Source: Paracoccus alcaliphilus | Lineage (GTDB): Bacteria; Pseudomonadota; Alphaproteobacteria; Rhodobacterales; Rhodobacteraceae | Direction: 5' to 3' | Length of the DNA stretch: 64,000 nt | NCBI RefSeq assembly: GCF_028553725.1 | Contig: NZ_CP067124.1 | Coordinates: 1,994,001 to 2,058,000 of the forward strand | Shown here: positions 45,105 to 54,469 of the stretch, piece by piece | Layout of the letters: every line of letters starts with the position of its first letter | Position numbering within the stretch: the stretch's first letter is position 1 | Notes under the pieces: model-generated | What the model saw: the letters and a program-made list of their open reading frames with translations, nothing else | Told to the model about the DNA's origin: nothing | Database searches by the model: none | Translations under genes and position numbers: made by a program

Positions 45105-45177
45105 GACATCCGCATTCCATCATACCATCGGGCGAGCCTGCGACAGGTTGTCTCACACCTTAGGCGGATTTAGCGTT

Positions 45178-45210
45178 GGGTGATCATGAAAACTTCGTGA
45201 CGAATCACCC
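45178..45210. promoter_or_regulatory. Nested inverted repeats upstream of mxaZ
   Basis: GGGTGAT (45178-45184) and ATCACCC (45204-45210) are a perfect 7-bp inverted repeat that encloses TTCGTGACGAA (45194-45204), itself symmetric. It ends 24 nt before the mxaZ ATG and just before the ribosome site. It may be an operator or a leader hairpin that controls mxaZYX. Confidence 0.45.
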
Positions 45211-45234
45211 CGCCGGGGAGAAAGGAGGAACGAT

Positions 45235-45726
45235 ATGGCATTTGCCGAAAGACGGCCCCGGATGAGAGCGGTTCTTGCACTGACCGCCCTTCTGGCGGTC
45301 GCGGGATGTTACGAGGACGACGATGAGACCTTGCCGTCCTCTTCCCAAACCCAGCAGGAAAACGAAGAAGTTTCAGATAACTGGCTGGAAGTTCTGGACG
45401 ACGAAACACCCGTGGCCTTTATCGTGCGGGCCACGGGAGAGCCGCGCGACGATATCGTGCCCCTGCTGGAGCAGGCCGCCCGCCGCTATCGCGAAAGCCC
45501 CCGCATGATCGCCAATCGCGTGGTCCAGCTCTGGGCCGAAATCCGCCAGCGCGACGGCGTTGAAATCACCGTTACATCGTTGCTGGAACGGCTGAATGAG
45601 GGCGAATCTGCCCCGCATGGCGGCAGTCTGGGCTCGGTTGTGCAATATTATCGCGTATCGCGCCTGCAAGGGGCAGATCACGACAGCGCGCTGGCCGCCG
45701 CCATGAGCCGGAAGGCGCCCGAATGA
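45235..45726 (+). CDS. mxaZ: MxaZ, lipoprotein of the mxa regulatory operon
   Basis: First gene of the divergent mxaZYX operon found in Paracoccus. The 163-residue product has a lipobox LAVAGC (Cys25), an acidic linker and a helical domain with IVRATGEPRDDIVPLLEQAARRYRESPRMIANRVVQLW. It is predicted to be anchored to the outer or inner membrane, facing the periplasm. A strong GAAAGGAGG precedes the ATG. The role is not proven. As the downstream kinase lacks a sensor region, MxaZ could be part of signal detection, which is inference. Its stop overlaps mxaY. Confidence 0.75.
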   Translation: MAFAERRPRMRAVLALTALLAVAGCYEDDDETLPSSSQTQQENEEVSDNWLEVLDDETPVAFIVRATGEPRDDIVPLLEQAARRYRESPRMIANRVVQLWAEIRQRDGVEITVTSLLERLNEGESAPHGGSLGSVVQYYRVSRLQGADHDSALAAAMSRKAPE

Positions 45727-46358
45727 CCCCTGACGCCCCGCCGCTGGACGAACCGCTGGATGAGGACGCGGCCCGGATCGCTTCGGCGTTGCATGACCAG
45801 ACCGGGCCTTGCCTGTTCGCGCTGAACGCGGCGCTGCACCGGCTGCGGATGGCGCTGGACGGCCTGCCCGAGACTGAACGCGCCCCGCTGGCGGCCGCAC
45901 TGGCCGAGGCCGAGCGGCAGGCAGGGGCGCTGAAGCGGGCGATCCGCAACGCGCTGGAGGAACTCGACCCCGCCGAGGGCGGCGATCTGCGGCAAATGCT
46001 GGCGGAACTGGCCGAAGGATTCTCGGGGCAGGGTGCCACCGTGCGGCTGACGGCTGGTCCCGCGCCGCGCCTGCCGCCCCGGGTGACGGTGGTGTTTTAC
46101 CGCTTCGTGCGCGAATCCGTCCTGAACGCCTTGCGCCACGGCAAAGCGTCGCGGGTCGATATCAGACTTTTTTACGAGGGAACGGATCTTGTCGCCCATG
46201 TTATCGATACGGGTCAGGGTCCGCCCGCCGATACCTTGCGACCCGGTCGCGGGTTCCGGGGGATCGCCTCGCGCGCAGCATCTGTTCATGCCAGCTGGCA
46301 GCCACCGCATCACCGGGATGGCCGGACGATAACCGAATTGAGGATGACCACCCAATGA
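45723..46358 (+). CDS. mxaY: MxaY, histidine kinase (short, soluble)
   Basis: Kinase of the two-component system that controls methanol oxidation. The 211-residue protein has a HisKA_3-type helix with phospho-acceptor His24 in SALHDQTGPCLFALN, an N-box FVRESVLNALRHG and a G1-like VIDTGQGPP. It ends soon after a GRGFRGIASRAASV G2-like loop. There is no membrane helix or input domain, unlike most NarX-type kinases. Overlaps mxaZ and mxaX (ATGA each). Confidence 0.85.
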   Translation: MTPDAPPLDEPLDEDAARIASALHDQTGPCLFALNAALHRLRMALDGLPETERAPLAAALAEAERQAGALKRAIRNALEELDPAEGGDLRQMLAELAEGFSGQGATVRLTAGPAPRLPPRVTVVFYRFVRESVLNALRHGKASRVDIRLFYEGTDLVAHVIDTGQGPPADTLRPGRGFRGIASRAASVHASWQPPHHRDGRTITELRMTTQ

Positions 46359-47020
46359 TGAACAGCCGCAGCCGTCCAGATGCCCAGCCGCGCCGGATCG
46401 TCGTCGTGGACGACCATCCCGTGGTGATCGAGGGCTGGCGCTCGATCGTCGAGACGCGGGTGAATTGCGAGGTGATCCCGGTCATCTCGGCGCTGGAGGG
46501 CTGGAAGATCTGGCGCACCCGGCGGCCCGACCTGATGGTGATCGACCTGCAACTGGCCGACAACAAGACCGCCGGGATCAAGCTGATCGACCGCTTGCGG
46601 CTGCTGGACCCGACGCTGCCGATCCTTGTGTTCAGCATGCATCGCAGCCCGGTGCTGGCGCGCCGCGCGCTGCATGCCGGGGCCAATGGCGTGCTGAACA
46701 AGGACGCCCCGGCCTCGGAAATCATGACCGCGCTGGACGAGGTTCTGCGCGGCGGCCATTATGTCGAAAGCCGCCTTGCCACCCAGATCGCGCTGATGAA
46801 CGTCCCCGGCAAGCGCAGCACCAGCACCCGCCTGACCGCGCGGGAAGAGGAAATCCTGGGCCTGATCACCGAAGGGCTGGCCTATCGCGAAATCGCCGAC
46901 CGGGCCTGCATCAGTTACAAGACCGTGTCCAATGTCAGCCTTGTGCTGCGCGAAAAGCTGGGCGCGAACAGCCTTGCCGATCTGGTGGTCAAGGGGATCC
47001 GCTACTTCGAGGGGATCTGA
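46355..47020 (+). CDS. mxaX: MxaX, NarL-family response regulator
   Basis: Transcription factor expected to activate mxaF. The 221-residue protein has the acidic pair Asp19-Asp20 (VVDDHPVV), phospho-acceptor Asp64 (LMVIDLQLAD), a conserved Lys in GVLNKDAPASE, and a LuxR-type HTH from about residue 155 (RLTAREEEILGLITEGLAYR, ISYKTVSNVSLVLREKLGA). It is the last gene of mxaZYX. A short GGGGC / GCCCC hairpin follows its stop. Confidence 0.93.
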   Translation: MMNSRSRPDAQPRRIVVVDDHPVVIEGWRSIVETRVNCEVIPVISALEGWKIWRTRRPDLMVIDLQLADNKTAGIKLIDRLRLLDPTLPILVFSMHRSPVLARRALHAGANGVLNKDAPASEIMTALDEVLRGGHYVESRLATQIALMNVPGKRSTSTRLTAREEEILGLITEGLAYREIADRACISYKTVSNVSLVLREKLGANSLADLVVKGIRYFEGI

Positions 47021-47063
47021 TCCGCGCAAGGGCAGGGGCCGCAGCCCCCGCCGCCCGCAAGCA

Positions 47064-48104
47064 TCAGAACCCGGCCTTAATCTTCTCGAACTCGGCCAGT
47101 TGCTTTTCACGCTGCGCAGGATCGTTCGGCGTCTGGGCCAGAATCGGCACGTCGATATCGGACAGACCCTCGGCCACGGCAGGATCGTCGGCGATGGTCG
47201 CCATCGCCTCGGTCGAGGTATGGCCGTAACCGATGGTGTCCAGCAGCCCGCGCGCCGCCGAAGGCTCCAGCCAGGCGTTGATATAGTCATAGACCTTGTC
47301 TTCGCTGCCCTGACCGTTTTTCAGCTTCACATAGCCGCAGAAGAAGGTAGAGGAGCCTTCCTCGGCCTCGCGCTGGAAACCGACGGGATAGTTGTCGCCC
47401 TTCAGCACCACCACGCCGTCATTCCACGACCATGCCACATCGACCGCGCCCGAGGCCATCAGCTGCGACTGTTCCGCCGGATCGGCCCAATAGGCGGCGA
47501 CGTTCTGATGCGCCTGACGCAGCCAGTCGGCGGCCTTCTGGAATTCCTCGTCGGTCACATCGTCCCAATCGGTGGTGCCGGTCGCCAGATAGGCCAGCGC
47601 CCAGACATCATCCGATGAATCGGGCAGCGAGGTGCGGCCCTGATAGGCCGGATCGACGAAGATCTGCAAGGTGGCCACATCCTCGGCCGGGACGTTTTCG
47701 GTGTTGTAGGCGATGGCGGTCGCGCCCCAGTCGGTGGGGATGTACCAGACGCCCTCGTCGTCCTGAAATACTTCGGAATCAAGGAATTCCGGGGCGATCT
47801 TGTCAAAGTTCGGAATGCGCGCGGTGTCGAACGGCTCGATCAGTCCGGCATCGCGGTATTTGCTGACCATCTGGCTGCATGGATGGGCAAGATCGGCCCG
47901 GAAGCCCGAGGCGAGCTTCTGGAACGCCTCGTCATCGTCGCCATAGAAGGCATAGGTCGGGCCGGTGCCGTGCTTGTCGATATATGCCTGGAAGATCACC
48001 GGCTCCTCGAACCCGGCCCAGTCGAAGACGGTCAGTTCGGGATCGGCGGCGAATGCCGGCGCGGCAAGGGCGGAAACCAGCAAGGTGGTGGACAGTAAAC
48101 GCAT
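47064..48104 (-). CDS. PotD/PotF-like ABC transporter periplasmic binding protein
   Basis: Extracytoplasmic solute-binding protein, 346 residues, of the polyamine-binding type. The signal peptide ends AFAAD and the opening is ELTVFDWAGFEEPVIFQAYIDKHG. Later segments include CSQMVSKYRDAGLIEPFDTARIPN and YIPTDWGATAIAYNTENV. The start MRLLSTT at 48104 has GGAAGG upstream. No permease or ATPase genes are adjacent, so it is orphaned here. Spermidine or putrescine is the likely ligand, but a different small molecule is possible. Confidence 0.88.
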   Translation of the reverse strand: MRLLSTTLLVSALAAPAFAADPELTVFDWAGFEEPVIFQAYIDKHGTGPTYAFYGDDDEAFQKLASGFRADLAHPCSQMVSKYRDAGLIEPFDTARIPNFDKIAPEFLDSEVFQDDEGVWYIPTDWGATAIAYNTENVPAEDVATLQIFVDPAYQGRTSLPDSSDDVWALAYLATGTTDWDDVTDEEFQKAADWLRQAHQNVAAYWADPAEQSQLMASGAVDVAWSWNDGVVVLKGDNYPVGFQREAEEGSSTFFCGYVKLKNGQGSEDKVYDYINAWLEPSAARGLLDTIGYGHTSTEAMATIADDPAVAEGLSDIDVPILAQTPNDPAQREKQLAEFEKIKAGF

Positions 48105-48197
48105 GAAACGCGGGCCTTCCTGTTGCGGGGATTTGCCCTTGACGCTAGCCGTGGCGCCGTACTGGCGCAAGGGGTTTGCTGGCCCCGCTCGGGCGCC

Positions 48198-49037
48198 CTA
48201 CCACCGCCCCGAGGCCCCCCCGCCCGAGGATCGTCCGCCGCCGAAACCGCCGCCGCGCCCCGAGGGGCGGCCTGCGCGCTGCGTCCGCCGCTCGCCCTCG
48301 CTGCGCCAGCCGCAACGGGGGCAACGCCGCCAGACGATCCGCGATGGCGGCGCATCCTGCGGGGCCTGAGGGTCGGGTTGCGTTTCATCCACCAGACCGC
48401 GCCCGCCGCATTGCGGACAGGGGCGGCGGGAATGGCGGACCCGGCGCAGGATGTTGCGAGCGATGCCCTGCGCGACGATCCCGGCGATGCCCAGCCCGAT
48501 CAGCGCCGGGATCAGCGGCACCGGCTGCCGCACCCGACGCGGCGCCTCGCCCCGCGCCGAGGGCTGCGCGATATGGTCGATCACCGCCAGAGTGCCCTCG
48601 CGGATGCCCTCGGACAGGCGGGCGTCACGAAAGGCGGGCAGCATGATGTTGCGCATGATGTCCTGCGCGACGATATCGGCCTCGGGGGAATAGCCCGCGC
48701 CAAGCTCGATCCGGGCCTCGCGGTTATCGGCCAGCACCAGCAGCATGAAGCCGTCATTGCGCCCGGCATCGCCCACGCCCCAATGGTTGAACAGCCGCGT
48801 GGCGAAAGCCTCCAGCCCATCGCTGCCGCCATAGGCCGCGCGGTCGGGCAGGGTGACGACGGTGCCCTCGATATCGGTCTGCTGGAACAGGTCGATCAGC
48901 GCATGATCCAGAAGGCGGGTGTCGTCATCGCTCAGCAGCCCGGCGAGATCGTTGATGCTGGTATGCTGCCAGTCGGGCAGGTCCTGCGCTGCCAGCGGCA
49001 GGGTCAATGCCAGCCAGATCAGCGCTGCGCGGATCAT
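48198..49037 (-). CDS. TPM-domain (YgcG-like) protein with zinc ribbon
   Basis: A 279-residue exported or membrane protein. The signal peptide ends PLAAQ, followed by a TPM domain (residues about 28-150: [40 protein letters not shown]), a hydrophobic helix near 172-192, and a cytoplasmic or periplasmic CPQCGGRG...CPRCGW zinc ribbon. The tail is extremely Gly/Ser-rich ([16 protein letters not shown]). TPM proteins may be phosphatases or photosystem or envelope repair factors. Its start overlaps the ppk2 stop (ATGA) on the same strand, TPM first in the transcript. Confidence 0.85.
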   Translation of the reverse strand: MIRAALIWLALTLPLAAQDLPDWQHTSINDLAGLLSDDDTRLLDHALIDLFQQTDIEGTVVTLPDRAAYGGSDGLEAFATRLFNHWGVGDAGRNDGFMLLVLADNREARIELGAGYSPEADIVAQDIMRNIMLPAFRDARLSEGIREGTLAVIDHIAQPSARGEAPRRVRQPVPLIPALIGLGIAGIVAQGIARNILRRVRHSRRPCPQCGGRGLVDETQPDPQAPQDAPPSRIVWRRCPRCGWRSEGERRTQRAGRPSGRGGGFGGGRSSGGGASGRW

Positions 49038-49924
49038 CCGGGGATGATCTCGGGGCCGCCCGCGATCTGCGGATCGACCTCGCCGATGGCAGCGACGTCC
49101 TTGCCCGCGTAATCGACCGCATGCAGCACCGTCTGGATCGCCGCGATCCGTGCCCGGCGCTTGTCGTCCGAGCGGATCACCGTCCAGGGCGTGATCGGCG
49201 AATGCGACAGGTTCAGGGTCTCATGGATGGCCTGGCTGTAATCGTCCCATTTCGCCAACCCTTCGACGTCGATCGAGGACAGCTTCCATTGTTTCAGCGG
49301 GTCGCTTTCCCGGTCGAGGAAGCGGCGCATCTGTTCCGCCCGGCCCACATTCAGCCACAGCTTGACCAGAATGATGCCGTCATCGACCAGCGTCTGCTCG
49401 AAACCGGGAAGCTGGCGGAAAAAGGCGTTGCGCTGTTTTTCGGTGGCAAAGCCGAAGACCCTCTCAACCACGCCGCGATTATACCAGCTGCGGTCGAACA
49501 GCGCGATTTCCCCCGCCGCGGGCAGCCAGTCCGCATAGCGCTGGAAATACCATTGCCCGGCCTCGCGTTCGGTCGGTTTGGGCAGCGCGACGATATAGGC
49601 CGAACGCGGGTTGAGGTTCTTGCTCATCCTCTCAATGGTGCCGCCCTTGCCCGCCCCGTCGCGCCCCTCGAATAGCACCACGACGCGCTTGCCGGCAGAG
49701 ACGACGCCATGCATCATCCGCACCAGTTGCAGTTGCAGCCGGTCCATATGGGCCTGGTATTCCTTCTTCGGCATCTCTTCGCGATAAGGATAGCCGGGGT
49801 CGAGGACAGCGCCCTTGTCCGCGCCTTCGACGGCCTTGCGGATGTCCTTGGGCGCGTCCTTCAACGCCTTGCTGATCTGGCCGACCAGCGGCATGTCGGG
49901 CAGTTCGTTCGAGGTTTTGTCCAC
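49034..49924 (-). CDS. ppk2: Polyphosphate kinase 2
   Basis: Uses polyphosphate to phosphorylate nucleoside diphosphates or monophosphates, or makes polyphosphate. The 296-residue single-domain protein has Walker [10 protein letters not shown] (87-95), a lid with [20 protein letters not shown], and Walker [10 protein letters not shown] (Asp144). The [10 protein letters not shown] context is typical of class I PPK2, which prefers diphosphates, but class assignment from this is moderate. Although its stop overlaps the TPM start by 4 nt, the two lie on the same strand with ppk2 transcribed first. Confidence 0.95.
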   Translation of the reverse strand: MDKTSNELPDMPLVGQISKALKDAPKDIRKAVEGADKGAVLDPGYPYREEMPKKEYQAHMDRLQLQLVRMMHGVVSAGKRVVVLFEGRDGAGKGGTIERMSKNLNPRSAYIVALPKPTEREAGQWYFQRYADWLPAAGEIALFDRSWYNRGVVERVFGFATEKQRNAFFRQLPGFEQTLVDDGIILVKLWLNVGRAEQMRRFLDRESDPLKQWKLSSIDVEGLAKWDDYSQAIHETLNLSHSPITPWTVIRSDDKRRARIAAIQTVLHAVDYAGKDVAAIGEVDPQIAGGPEIIPG

Positions 49925-49951
49925 GATGATCTCCTTGCTGGCAGGCGTCGG

Positions 49952-50893
49952 TTACCGCGATTCCGCGACCGGGGTTCCGATCTGGTCCATGTCATACCAT
50001 GTCGTCTGATAGATCTCGTTGATCCAGTTGCCGTAAAGCAGATGGGCATGGCTGCGCCAGCGGTTCGCCGGAGGCCGCGACGGATCATCTTCGGGGTAAT
50101 AGTTGCGCGGAATGTTGATCGCCTTGCCCGCCAAGACGTCGCGGTCATATTCGTCCTTCAGCGTCGTGCTGTCATATTCGAAATGGTTGAAAACATAGAG
50201 CGCGCGGTGGCATGGATCCTCCAGCAGGCAGGGCCCGGCATCGGGGCTGGCCAGCAGCGTGCGCAGCGCCGGGCGGGCATCGACATCGGGCTGGCGGATC
50301 TCGGTCCAGCGGCTGACCGGCACCAGCACATCATCGGAAAAGCCGCGCAGATAGGGCGAGGCCGGGGCAAGGTTCTGATGGCGGAAACAGCCGAAGGCCT
50401 TGTGTTCCAGCGCATGTTTTTCCAGCCCGTGGAAATGCCAGGCCATCGCCATGCCGCCCCAGCAGACGCCGAAGGTGGAATGGACATGGCTTTGCGTCCA
50501 GTCGAAGACGCGGGTCAACTCGTCCCAATAGGTGACCTGATCGAAATCCAGCAGCTCGATCGGGGCGCCGGTGATGACCAGCCCGTCGAATTTCTCGCCC
50601 GTCGCCTCGACCTCGCGGAAGGGGCGGTAAAAGCTTTTCATGTGATCGGCGGCGGTGTTGCGGCTGTGATGGTCCGACATGCGGATCAGCTGAAAGTCGA
50701 TCTGAAGCGGCGTCGCGCCGATCAGCCGGGCAAACTGGTTCTCGGTCTGGATTTTCCTGGGCATAAGGTTCAGCAATCCGATGCGCAGCGGCCGGATGTC
50801 CTGCATCGCCGCCCGGCCCGGAGACATGACCATCACGCCCTCATCCGACAGGATGCGATAGGCGGGCAGGTTCTCGTTCAGGGTGATGGGCAT
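49952..50893 (-). CDS. metA: Homoserine O-acetyltransferase, MetA family
   Basis: Activates homoserine for methionine synthesis. The 313-residue enzyme of the class-I glutamine-amidotransferase fold has the nucleophile Cys144 in FGVCWGGMA and NHFEYD with the catalytic His and Glu. At the site that decides the acyl donor, the sequence is [10 protein letters not shown], with Glu113 where succinyl-CoA enzymes have Gly. By published work on MetA this predicts acetyl-CoA use. The start lies 2 nt after the stop of the upstream ATPase gene. Not preceded by a recognisable SAM riboswitch. Confidence 0.93.
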   Translation of the reverse strand: MPITLNENLPAYRILSDEGVMVMSPGRAAMQDIRPLRIGLLNLMPRKIQTENQFARLIGATPLQIDFQLIRMSDHHSRNTAADHMKSFYRPFREVEATGEKFDGLVITGAPIELLDFDQVTYWDELTRVFDWTQSHVHSTFGVCWGGMAMAWHFHGLEKHALEHKAFGCFRHQNLAPASPYLRGFSDDVLVPVSRWTEIRQPDVDARPALRTLLASPDAGPCLLEDPCHRALYVFNHFEYDSTTLKDEYDRDVLAGKAINIPRNYYPEDDPSRPPANRWRSHAHLLYGNWINEIYQTTWYDMDQIGTPVAESR

Positions 50894-50895
50894 CT

Positions 50896-51771
50896 TCAGG
50901 TTTCCCGGTTCTGGATGGTGCGGTCGATGGCGCGGGCAATGAGGTCGGTGAAATCGGCGGGGGATTTGACGCCCGCCACCTCTTCGGCGGTGACGGTGAC
51001 GCCGCGCCGCGCCATCGCCTCGTATCGTGGCTGTCTGTGGGCCAATGCGCGGGCATAGGTCCAGCGGATGAAATCGTCGGGATTGACCTCGTCTTCATTC
51101 GCGCCCTTCTCGACGCGATATCCGATCCATGCGCGTTCCAGAAATTCCGGCTGGTAATACATCGGCTTGGGGGCACGGTCGAAGCGGCGCACCAATTCGG
51201 CGGTATGCGCCTCTGATCCCTTGATCCAGACCAGCAGCAAATCGTGCGACAGCGCCGTCAGCACCGGATCCTCGGGATTGTCGGGGTCCACCACCTCGCA
51301 GATCGAGCCGCCGGAATCGCAGACGAAATTGGCAAGGCCATAGATGTCGCGCGCGCGGTGCATGAAATAGGGCGTATCCAGCAGCGCGGCGATCTCGGCC
51401 CGGCGGTGCTGGTTCTGGCGCAGGCAGTATTCGTCGAAGGGCAGCCCGCCCCGGCTGGGATTGCCGGGCTTGCCCAGATAGGTGGACAGCGGCGCCAGAT
51501 TGTCGAAGGTGATGTTGCTGGCGATATAGACGCTGTCGGACAGCAGCAGTTCACGCAGGAACGGCACCTTCATCGCCTCGCGCTTGAAGTTGTCGGCGAT
51601 GTATTCGCCCATGTAACGGGTGCCGATCCGGTAATCGACCGAATAGTGGAACCACTCGCCCGCATCGCGCAGCATGCTGGCCAGATAGGTCTTGCCCAGA
51701 CCCGACATGCCGAACAGCACGACCCGCTTGCTGGCCGATTGCCGCCATGCCTCACCGTCTTTGTAGATCAT
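50896..51771 (-). CDS. P-loop ATPase of unknown function, paired with metA
   Basis: A 291-residue soluble protein with a Walker A motif FGMSGLGKT near residue 20 and an adenylate-kinase-like start ([37 protein letters not shown]). I do not recognise a named family. It resembles small nucleotide kinases or ATPases conserved in Rhodobacterales. It is followed 2 nt later by metA, so a shared transcript is very likely. A link to methionine supply is inference only. Divergent from ftsY. Confidence 0.7.
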   Translation of the reverse strand: MIYKDGEAWRQSASKRVVLFGMSGLGKTYLASMLRDAGEWFHYSVDYRIGTRYMGEYIADNFKREAMKVPFLRELLLSDSVYIASNITFDNLAPLSTYLGKPGNPSRGGLPFDEYCLRQNQHRRAEIAALLDTPYFMHRARDIYGLANFVCDSGGSICEVVDPDNPEDPVLTALSHDLLLVWIKGSEAHTAELVRRFDRAPKPMYYQPEFLERAWIGYRVEKGANEDEVNPDDFIRWTYARALAHRQPRYEAMARRGVTVTAEEVAGVKSPADFTDLIARAIDRTIQNRET

Positions 51772-51896
51772 GACCTGCCCCTTGCTGACCGAGGCATATA
51801 GGTAATCCGCCAGACCGGGCGAGGGAAGGGGGCCAGCGCCACGCCGACCCGTGCCGCGATATATGTGACGCCGGACGGGCTTCCAAAAGATCTATT

Positions 51897-51919
51897 AGGT
51901 ATTTGTAAGGAGTGCGAGG
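51897..51919 (+). repeat. Intergenic repeat element, copy C
   Basis: AGGTATTTGTAAGGAGTGCG plus AGG, identical to copy A at 6950-6972 except for one base. Here it lies in the divergent region before ftsY instead of between convergent genes, and lacks the hairpin part. Confidence 0.55.
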
Positions 51920-51983
51920 GGCTGTGGCTTTTCCTTGCCGCGCCGACGGGATAGGGTTTCGCGGCCAGCAAGAGGATACGGAT

Positions 51984-53033
51984 ATGTCGTTTTTCACCAA
52001 ACTGCGCGAGCGGCTGACCCGGTCGTCAAGCAAGATCGGACAGGGGCTGGACGAGATCGTGGCCGACAACGCGCCGTCGGATGGTGAGGCGGCGCCCGCC
52101 GCGCCCGAGCCCGCCGCGACGCCGGCGGTGGTGTCGGCGCCCTCGGCCGCTGGCGGACTGGTGGGGCGGCTGTTCGGGCGCGGGCCGGAAGCGGTCGATG
52201 AGCCGCGCCGGGCGCTGGATGACGACATGCTGGAAGAGCTGGAGGACATGCTGGTCCAGGCCGATCTGGGGGTCGAGACCGCCTTGCGGGTGACGGCCAA
52301 TATCGCCGAGGGGCGGATGGGGCGGCGGGTCGGCTCGACCGAGCTGAAGCAGTTACTGGCCACCGAGATCGCCCGGATCATGGCGCCGGTGGCGCGGCCC
52401 TTGCCGCTTTATGCGAAGGTGCCTCAGGTGGTGCTGGTCGTGGGGGTGAACGGCTCGGGCAAGACGACGACCATCGGCAAGCTGGCCAGCCAGTTCAAGG
52501 CGGCGGGCAAGAAGGTGGTGATCGCCGCCGGTGACACGTTCCGCGCCGCCGCGGTGGAGCAGTTGCAGGTCTGGGGCGATCGCGCGGGCGTGCCGGTGAT
52601 GGTGGCCGCGCAGGGCTCGGACCCGGCCAGTCTGGCCTTCGACGCCATGACCCGCGCCGAGGCCGAGGGTGCCGATCTGTTGCTGATTGACACGGCCGGG
52701 CGGTTGCAGAACCGCACCGACCTGATGGAGGAACTGGCCAAGATCGTCCGGGTGATCCGCAAGAAGGACCCCTCGGCGCCGCATAACACGCTGCTGGTTC
52801 TGGATGCGACCACCGGCCAGAACGCGCTGAGCCAGGTCGAGACCTTCCGCAAGCTGGCTGATGTTTCGGGTCTGGTGATGACCAAGCTGGACGGCACGGC
52901 GCGGGGTGGTGTGCTGGTGGCGCTGGCGGATCGCTTTGGCCTGCCCATCCATGCCATCGGCGTGGGCGAGCAGATCGACGATCTGGACGCCTTCGATGCC
53001 GAGGAATTCGCGCGGGCGCTGGTCGGGCTGTGA
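51984..53033 (+). CDS. ftsY: Signal recognition particle receptor FtsY
   Basis: SRP receptor GTPase that docks ribosome-nascent chain-SRP complexes on the membrane. The 349-residue protein has a short acidic/alanine-rich A region, the N domain, and the G domain with GVNGSGKTT (154-162), DTFRAAAVEQL, DTAGR and TKLDGTARGG. The ATG at 51984 follows AGAGGATACGGAT. An earlier in-frame ATG would extend into non-family sequence. The SRP RNA gene is also in this window, at 62932. Confidence 0.97.
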   Translation: MSFFTKLRERLTRSSSKIGQGLDEIVADNAPSDGEAAPAAPEPAATPAVVSAPSAAGGLVGRLFGRGPEAVDEPRRALDDDMLEELEDMLVQADLGVETALRVTANIAEGRMGRRVGSTELKQLLATEIARIMAPVARPLPLYAKVPQVVLVVGVNGSGKTTTIGKLASQFKAAGKKVVIAAGDTFRAAAVEQLQVWGDRAGVPVMVAAQGSDPASLAFDAMTRAEAEGADLLLIDTAGRLQNRTDLMEELAKIVRVIRKKDPSAPHNTLLVLDATTGQNALSQVETFRKLADVSGLVMTKLDGTARGGVLVALADRFGLPIHAIGVGEQIDDLDAFDAEEFARALVGL

Positions 53034-53042
53034 CCGGCCCGC

Positions 53043-53672
53043 TCAGGGCTTCCAGCGCAGGAAATTCGCGATCAGCCGCAGCCCGATGGCCTGAGATTTT
53101 TCCGGGTGGAACTGGGTGCCGATGATATTGTCGCGCCCGACCACCGCACTGACCTGCCCGCCGTAATCGACATGGGCCAGACGATGTGCCGGATCGGTGG
53201 TGCGGAACTGCCAGCCATGCACGAAATAGGCGTGATCGCCCGTCGCCACGCCTTCCAGCACCGGATGCGGGTGATCGATCACCAGATCGTTCCAGCCCAT
53301 ATGCGGCACCTTCAGACCTGGCGCGTCGATCGCCACCACCTGTCCGGCGATCCAGCCGAGGCCGGGGGTTTCGCGATATTCATGCCCCGTGGTCGCCAAC
53401 ATCTGCATGCCGACGCAGATGCCCAGAAAGGGCACGCCGCGGGTCAGCACGGCCTCGGCCAGCGCCTCGGGCATACCCTCGACCGCATCCAGCGCCTTGC
53501 GGCAGGCCGGAAAGGCGCCGTCGCCCGGCAGCACGATCCGGTCGGCCTTGCGCACGATGTCGGGGTCCGAGGTGACCTCGATCGCGGCCCCGGTCTCTCG
53601 GCCCATCAGTTGCAGCGCCTTTTGCGCCGAATGCAGGTTGCCGCTGTCGTAATCGACCAGAGCGACCTTCAT
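53043..53672 (-). CDS. hisH: Imidazole glycerol phosphate synthase subunit HisH
   Basis: Glutaminase half of the HisHF complex in histidine synthesis. The 209-residue protein shows [20 protein letters not shown], the oxyanion strand LPGDGAF, nucleophile Cys86 in GICVGMQ, and His189/Glu191 in TQFHPEKS. It overlaps hisB (ATGA). hisA and hisF would usually follow, but ftsY converges instead, so they lie elsewhere. Confidence 0.97.
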   Translation of the reverse strand: MKVALVDYDSGNLHSAQKALQLMGRETGAAIEVTSDPDIVRKADRIVLPGDGAFPACRKALDAVEGMPEALAEAVLTRGVPFLGICVGMQMLATTGHEYRETPGLGWIAGQVVAIDAPGLKVPHMGWNDLVIDHPHPVLEGVATGDHAYFVHGWQFRTTDPAHRLAHVDYGGQVSAVVGRDNIIGTQFHPEKSQAIGLRLIANFLRWKP

Positions 53673-54259
53673 CACAGCGCGCCCTTGGTCGAGGGCAGCA
53701 CACCCGCCATGCGCGGATCGGGCTCGACCGCTTCGCGCAGGGCGCGGGCCACGGATTTGAACGCGGCTTCGGCGATGTGGTGGCTGTTCAGCCCGTGGAT
53801 GCGGTCCACATGCAGGGTGATGCCGCCATGCGTGGACAGGGCCTGAAAGAATTCGCGCACCAGTTCGGTGTCGAAGGTGCCGATCTTCTCGGTCGGGAAA
53901 TCGACGTTCCAGACAAGGAAGGGCCGCGCCGACAGATCCAGCGCGCAACGCACCTGGGTGTCGTCCATCGCCAGATTGAAATGGCCATAGCGGCGGATCC
54001 CCGTCTTGTCGCCAAGCGCGCGGGTCAGCGCCTGACCGATGGCGATGCCGGTATCCTCGACCGTGTGGTGATCGTCGATATGCAGATCGCCCGTGGCGCG
54101 GATGGTCAGGTCGATCAGCGAATGGCGCGACAGCTGGTCCAGCATGTGATCGAAAAAGCCGACGCCGGTTTGGTTGTCGTAACGTCCGGTCCCGTCAAGG
54201 TTCAGCGTGACCTCGATCTGGGTCTCGGCCGTGTTGCGGGTGATGGTGGCTGTGCGCAT
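53672..54259 (-). CDS. hisB: Imidazoleglycerol-phosphate dehydratase HisB
   Basis: Dehydrates imidazoleglycerol phosphate in histidine synthesis. The 195-residue monofunctional enzyme has the two metal motifs DDHHTVED and [12 protein letters not shown], and [14 protein letters not shown] near the start. The N-terminal phosphatase domain of enterobacterial HisB is absent, as normal here. First gene of the hisBH pair. Confidence 0.98.
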   Translation of the reverse strand: MRTATITRNTAETQIEVTLNLDGTGRYDNQTGVGFFDHMLDQLSRHSLIDLTIRATGDLHIDDHHTVEDTGIAIGQALTRALGDKTGIRRYGHFNLAMDDTQVRCALDLSARPFLVWNVDFPTEKIGTFDTELVREFFQALSTHGGITLHVDRIHGLNSHHIAEAAFKSVARALREAVEPDPRMAGVLPSTKGAL

Positions 54260-54469
54260 GGCATGTCCTTTCGTCGCAAGCGTCTTATAGGGGGCGCGGG
54301 CCTTCTCGCCAAGACGCGCCGGATCGGGATCGCGGCTTGCGCAAAAGGCAAGAATTTGCCTGAATGGCGTTTGACAGACCCCCGGGCCGCCAAGGTTTTT
54401 CGTCGCGTTCTTGTTTTATGGCGCGGTCAATGCCAAAACCGACGATAACGCCAAGGAAGGACCGACGCG

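Noticed and set aside
42766..45183. 800-codon open frame opposite mxaF and mxaJ
   Set aside because: Shadow of mxaF codon usage. No domain, no ribosome site, and it crosses the mxaF promoter region.
50894..51983. SAM-II or SAM/SAH riboswitch for metA
   Set aside because: metA follows another gene by 2 nt, and the leader before that gene shows no recognisable SAM-II or SAM/SAH core.
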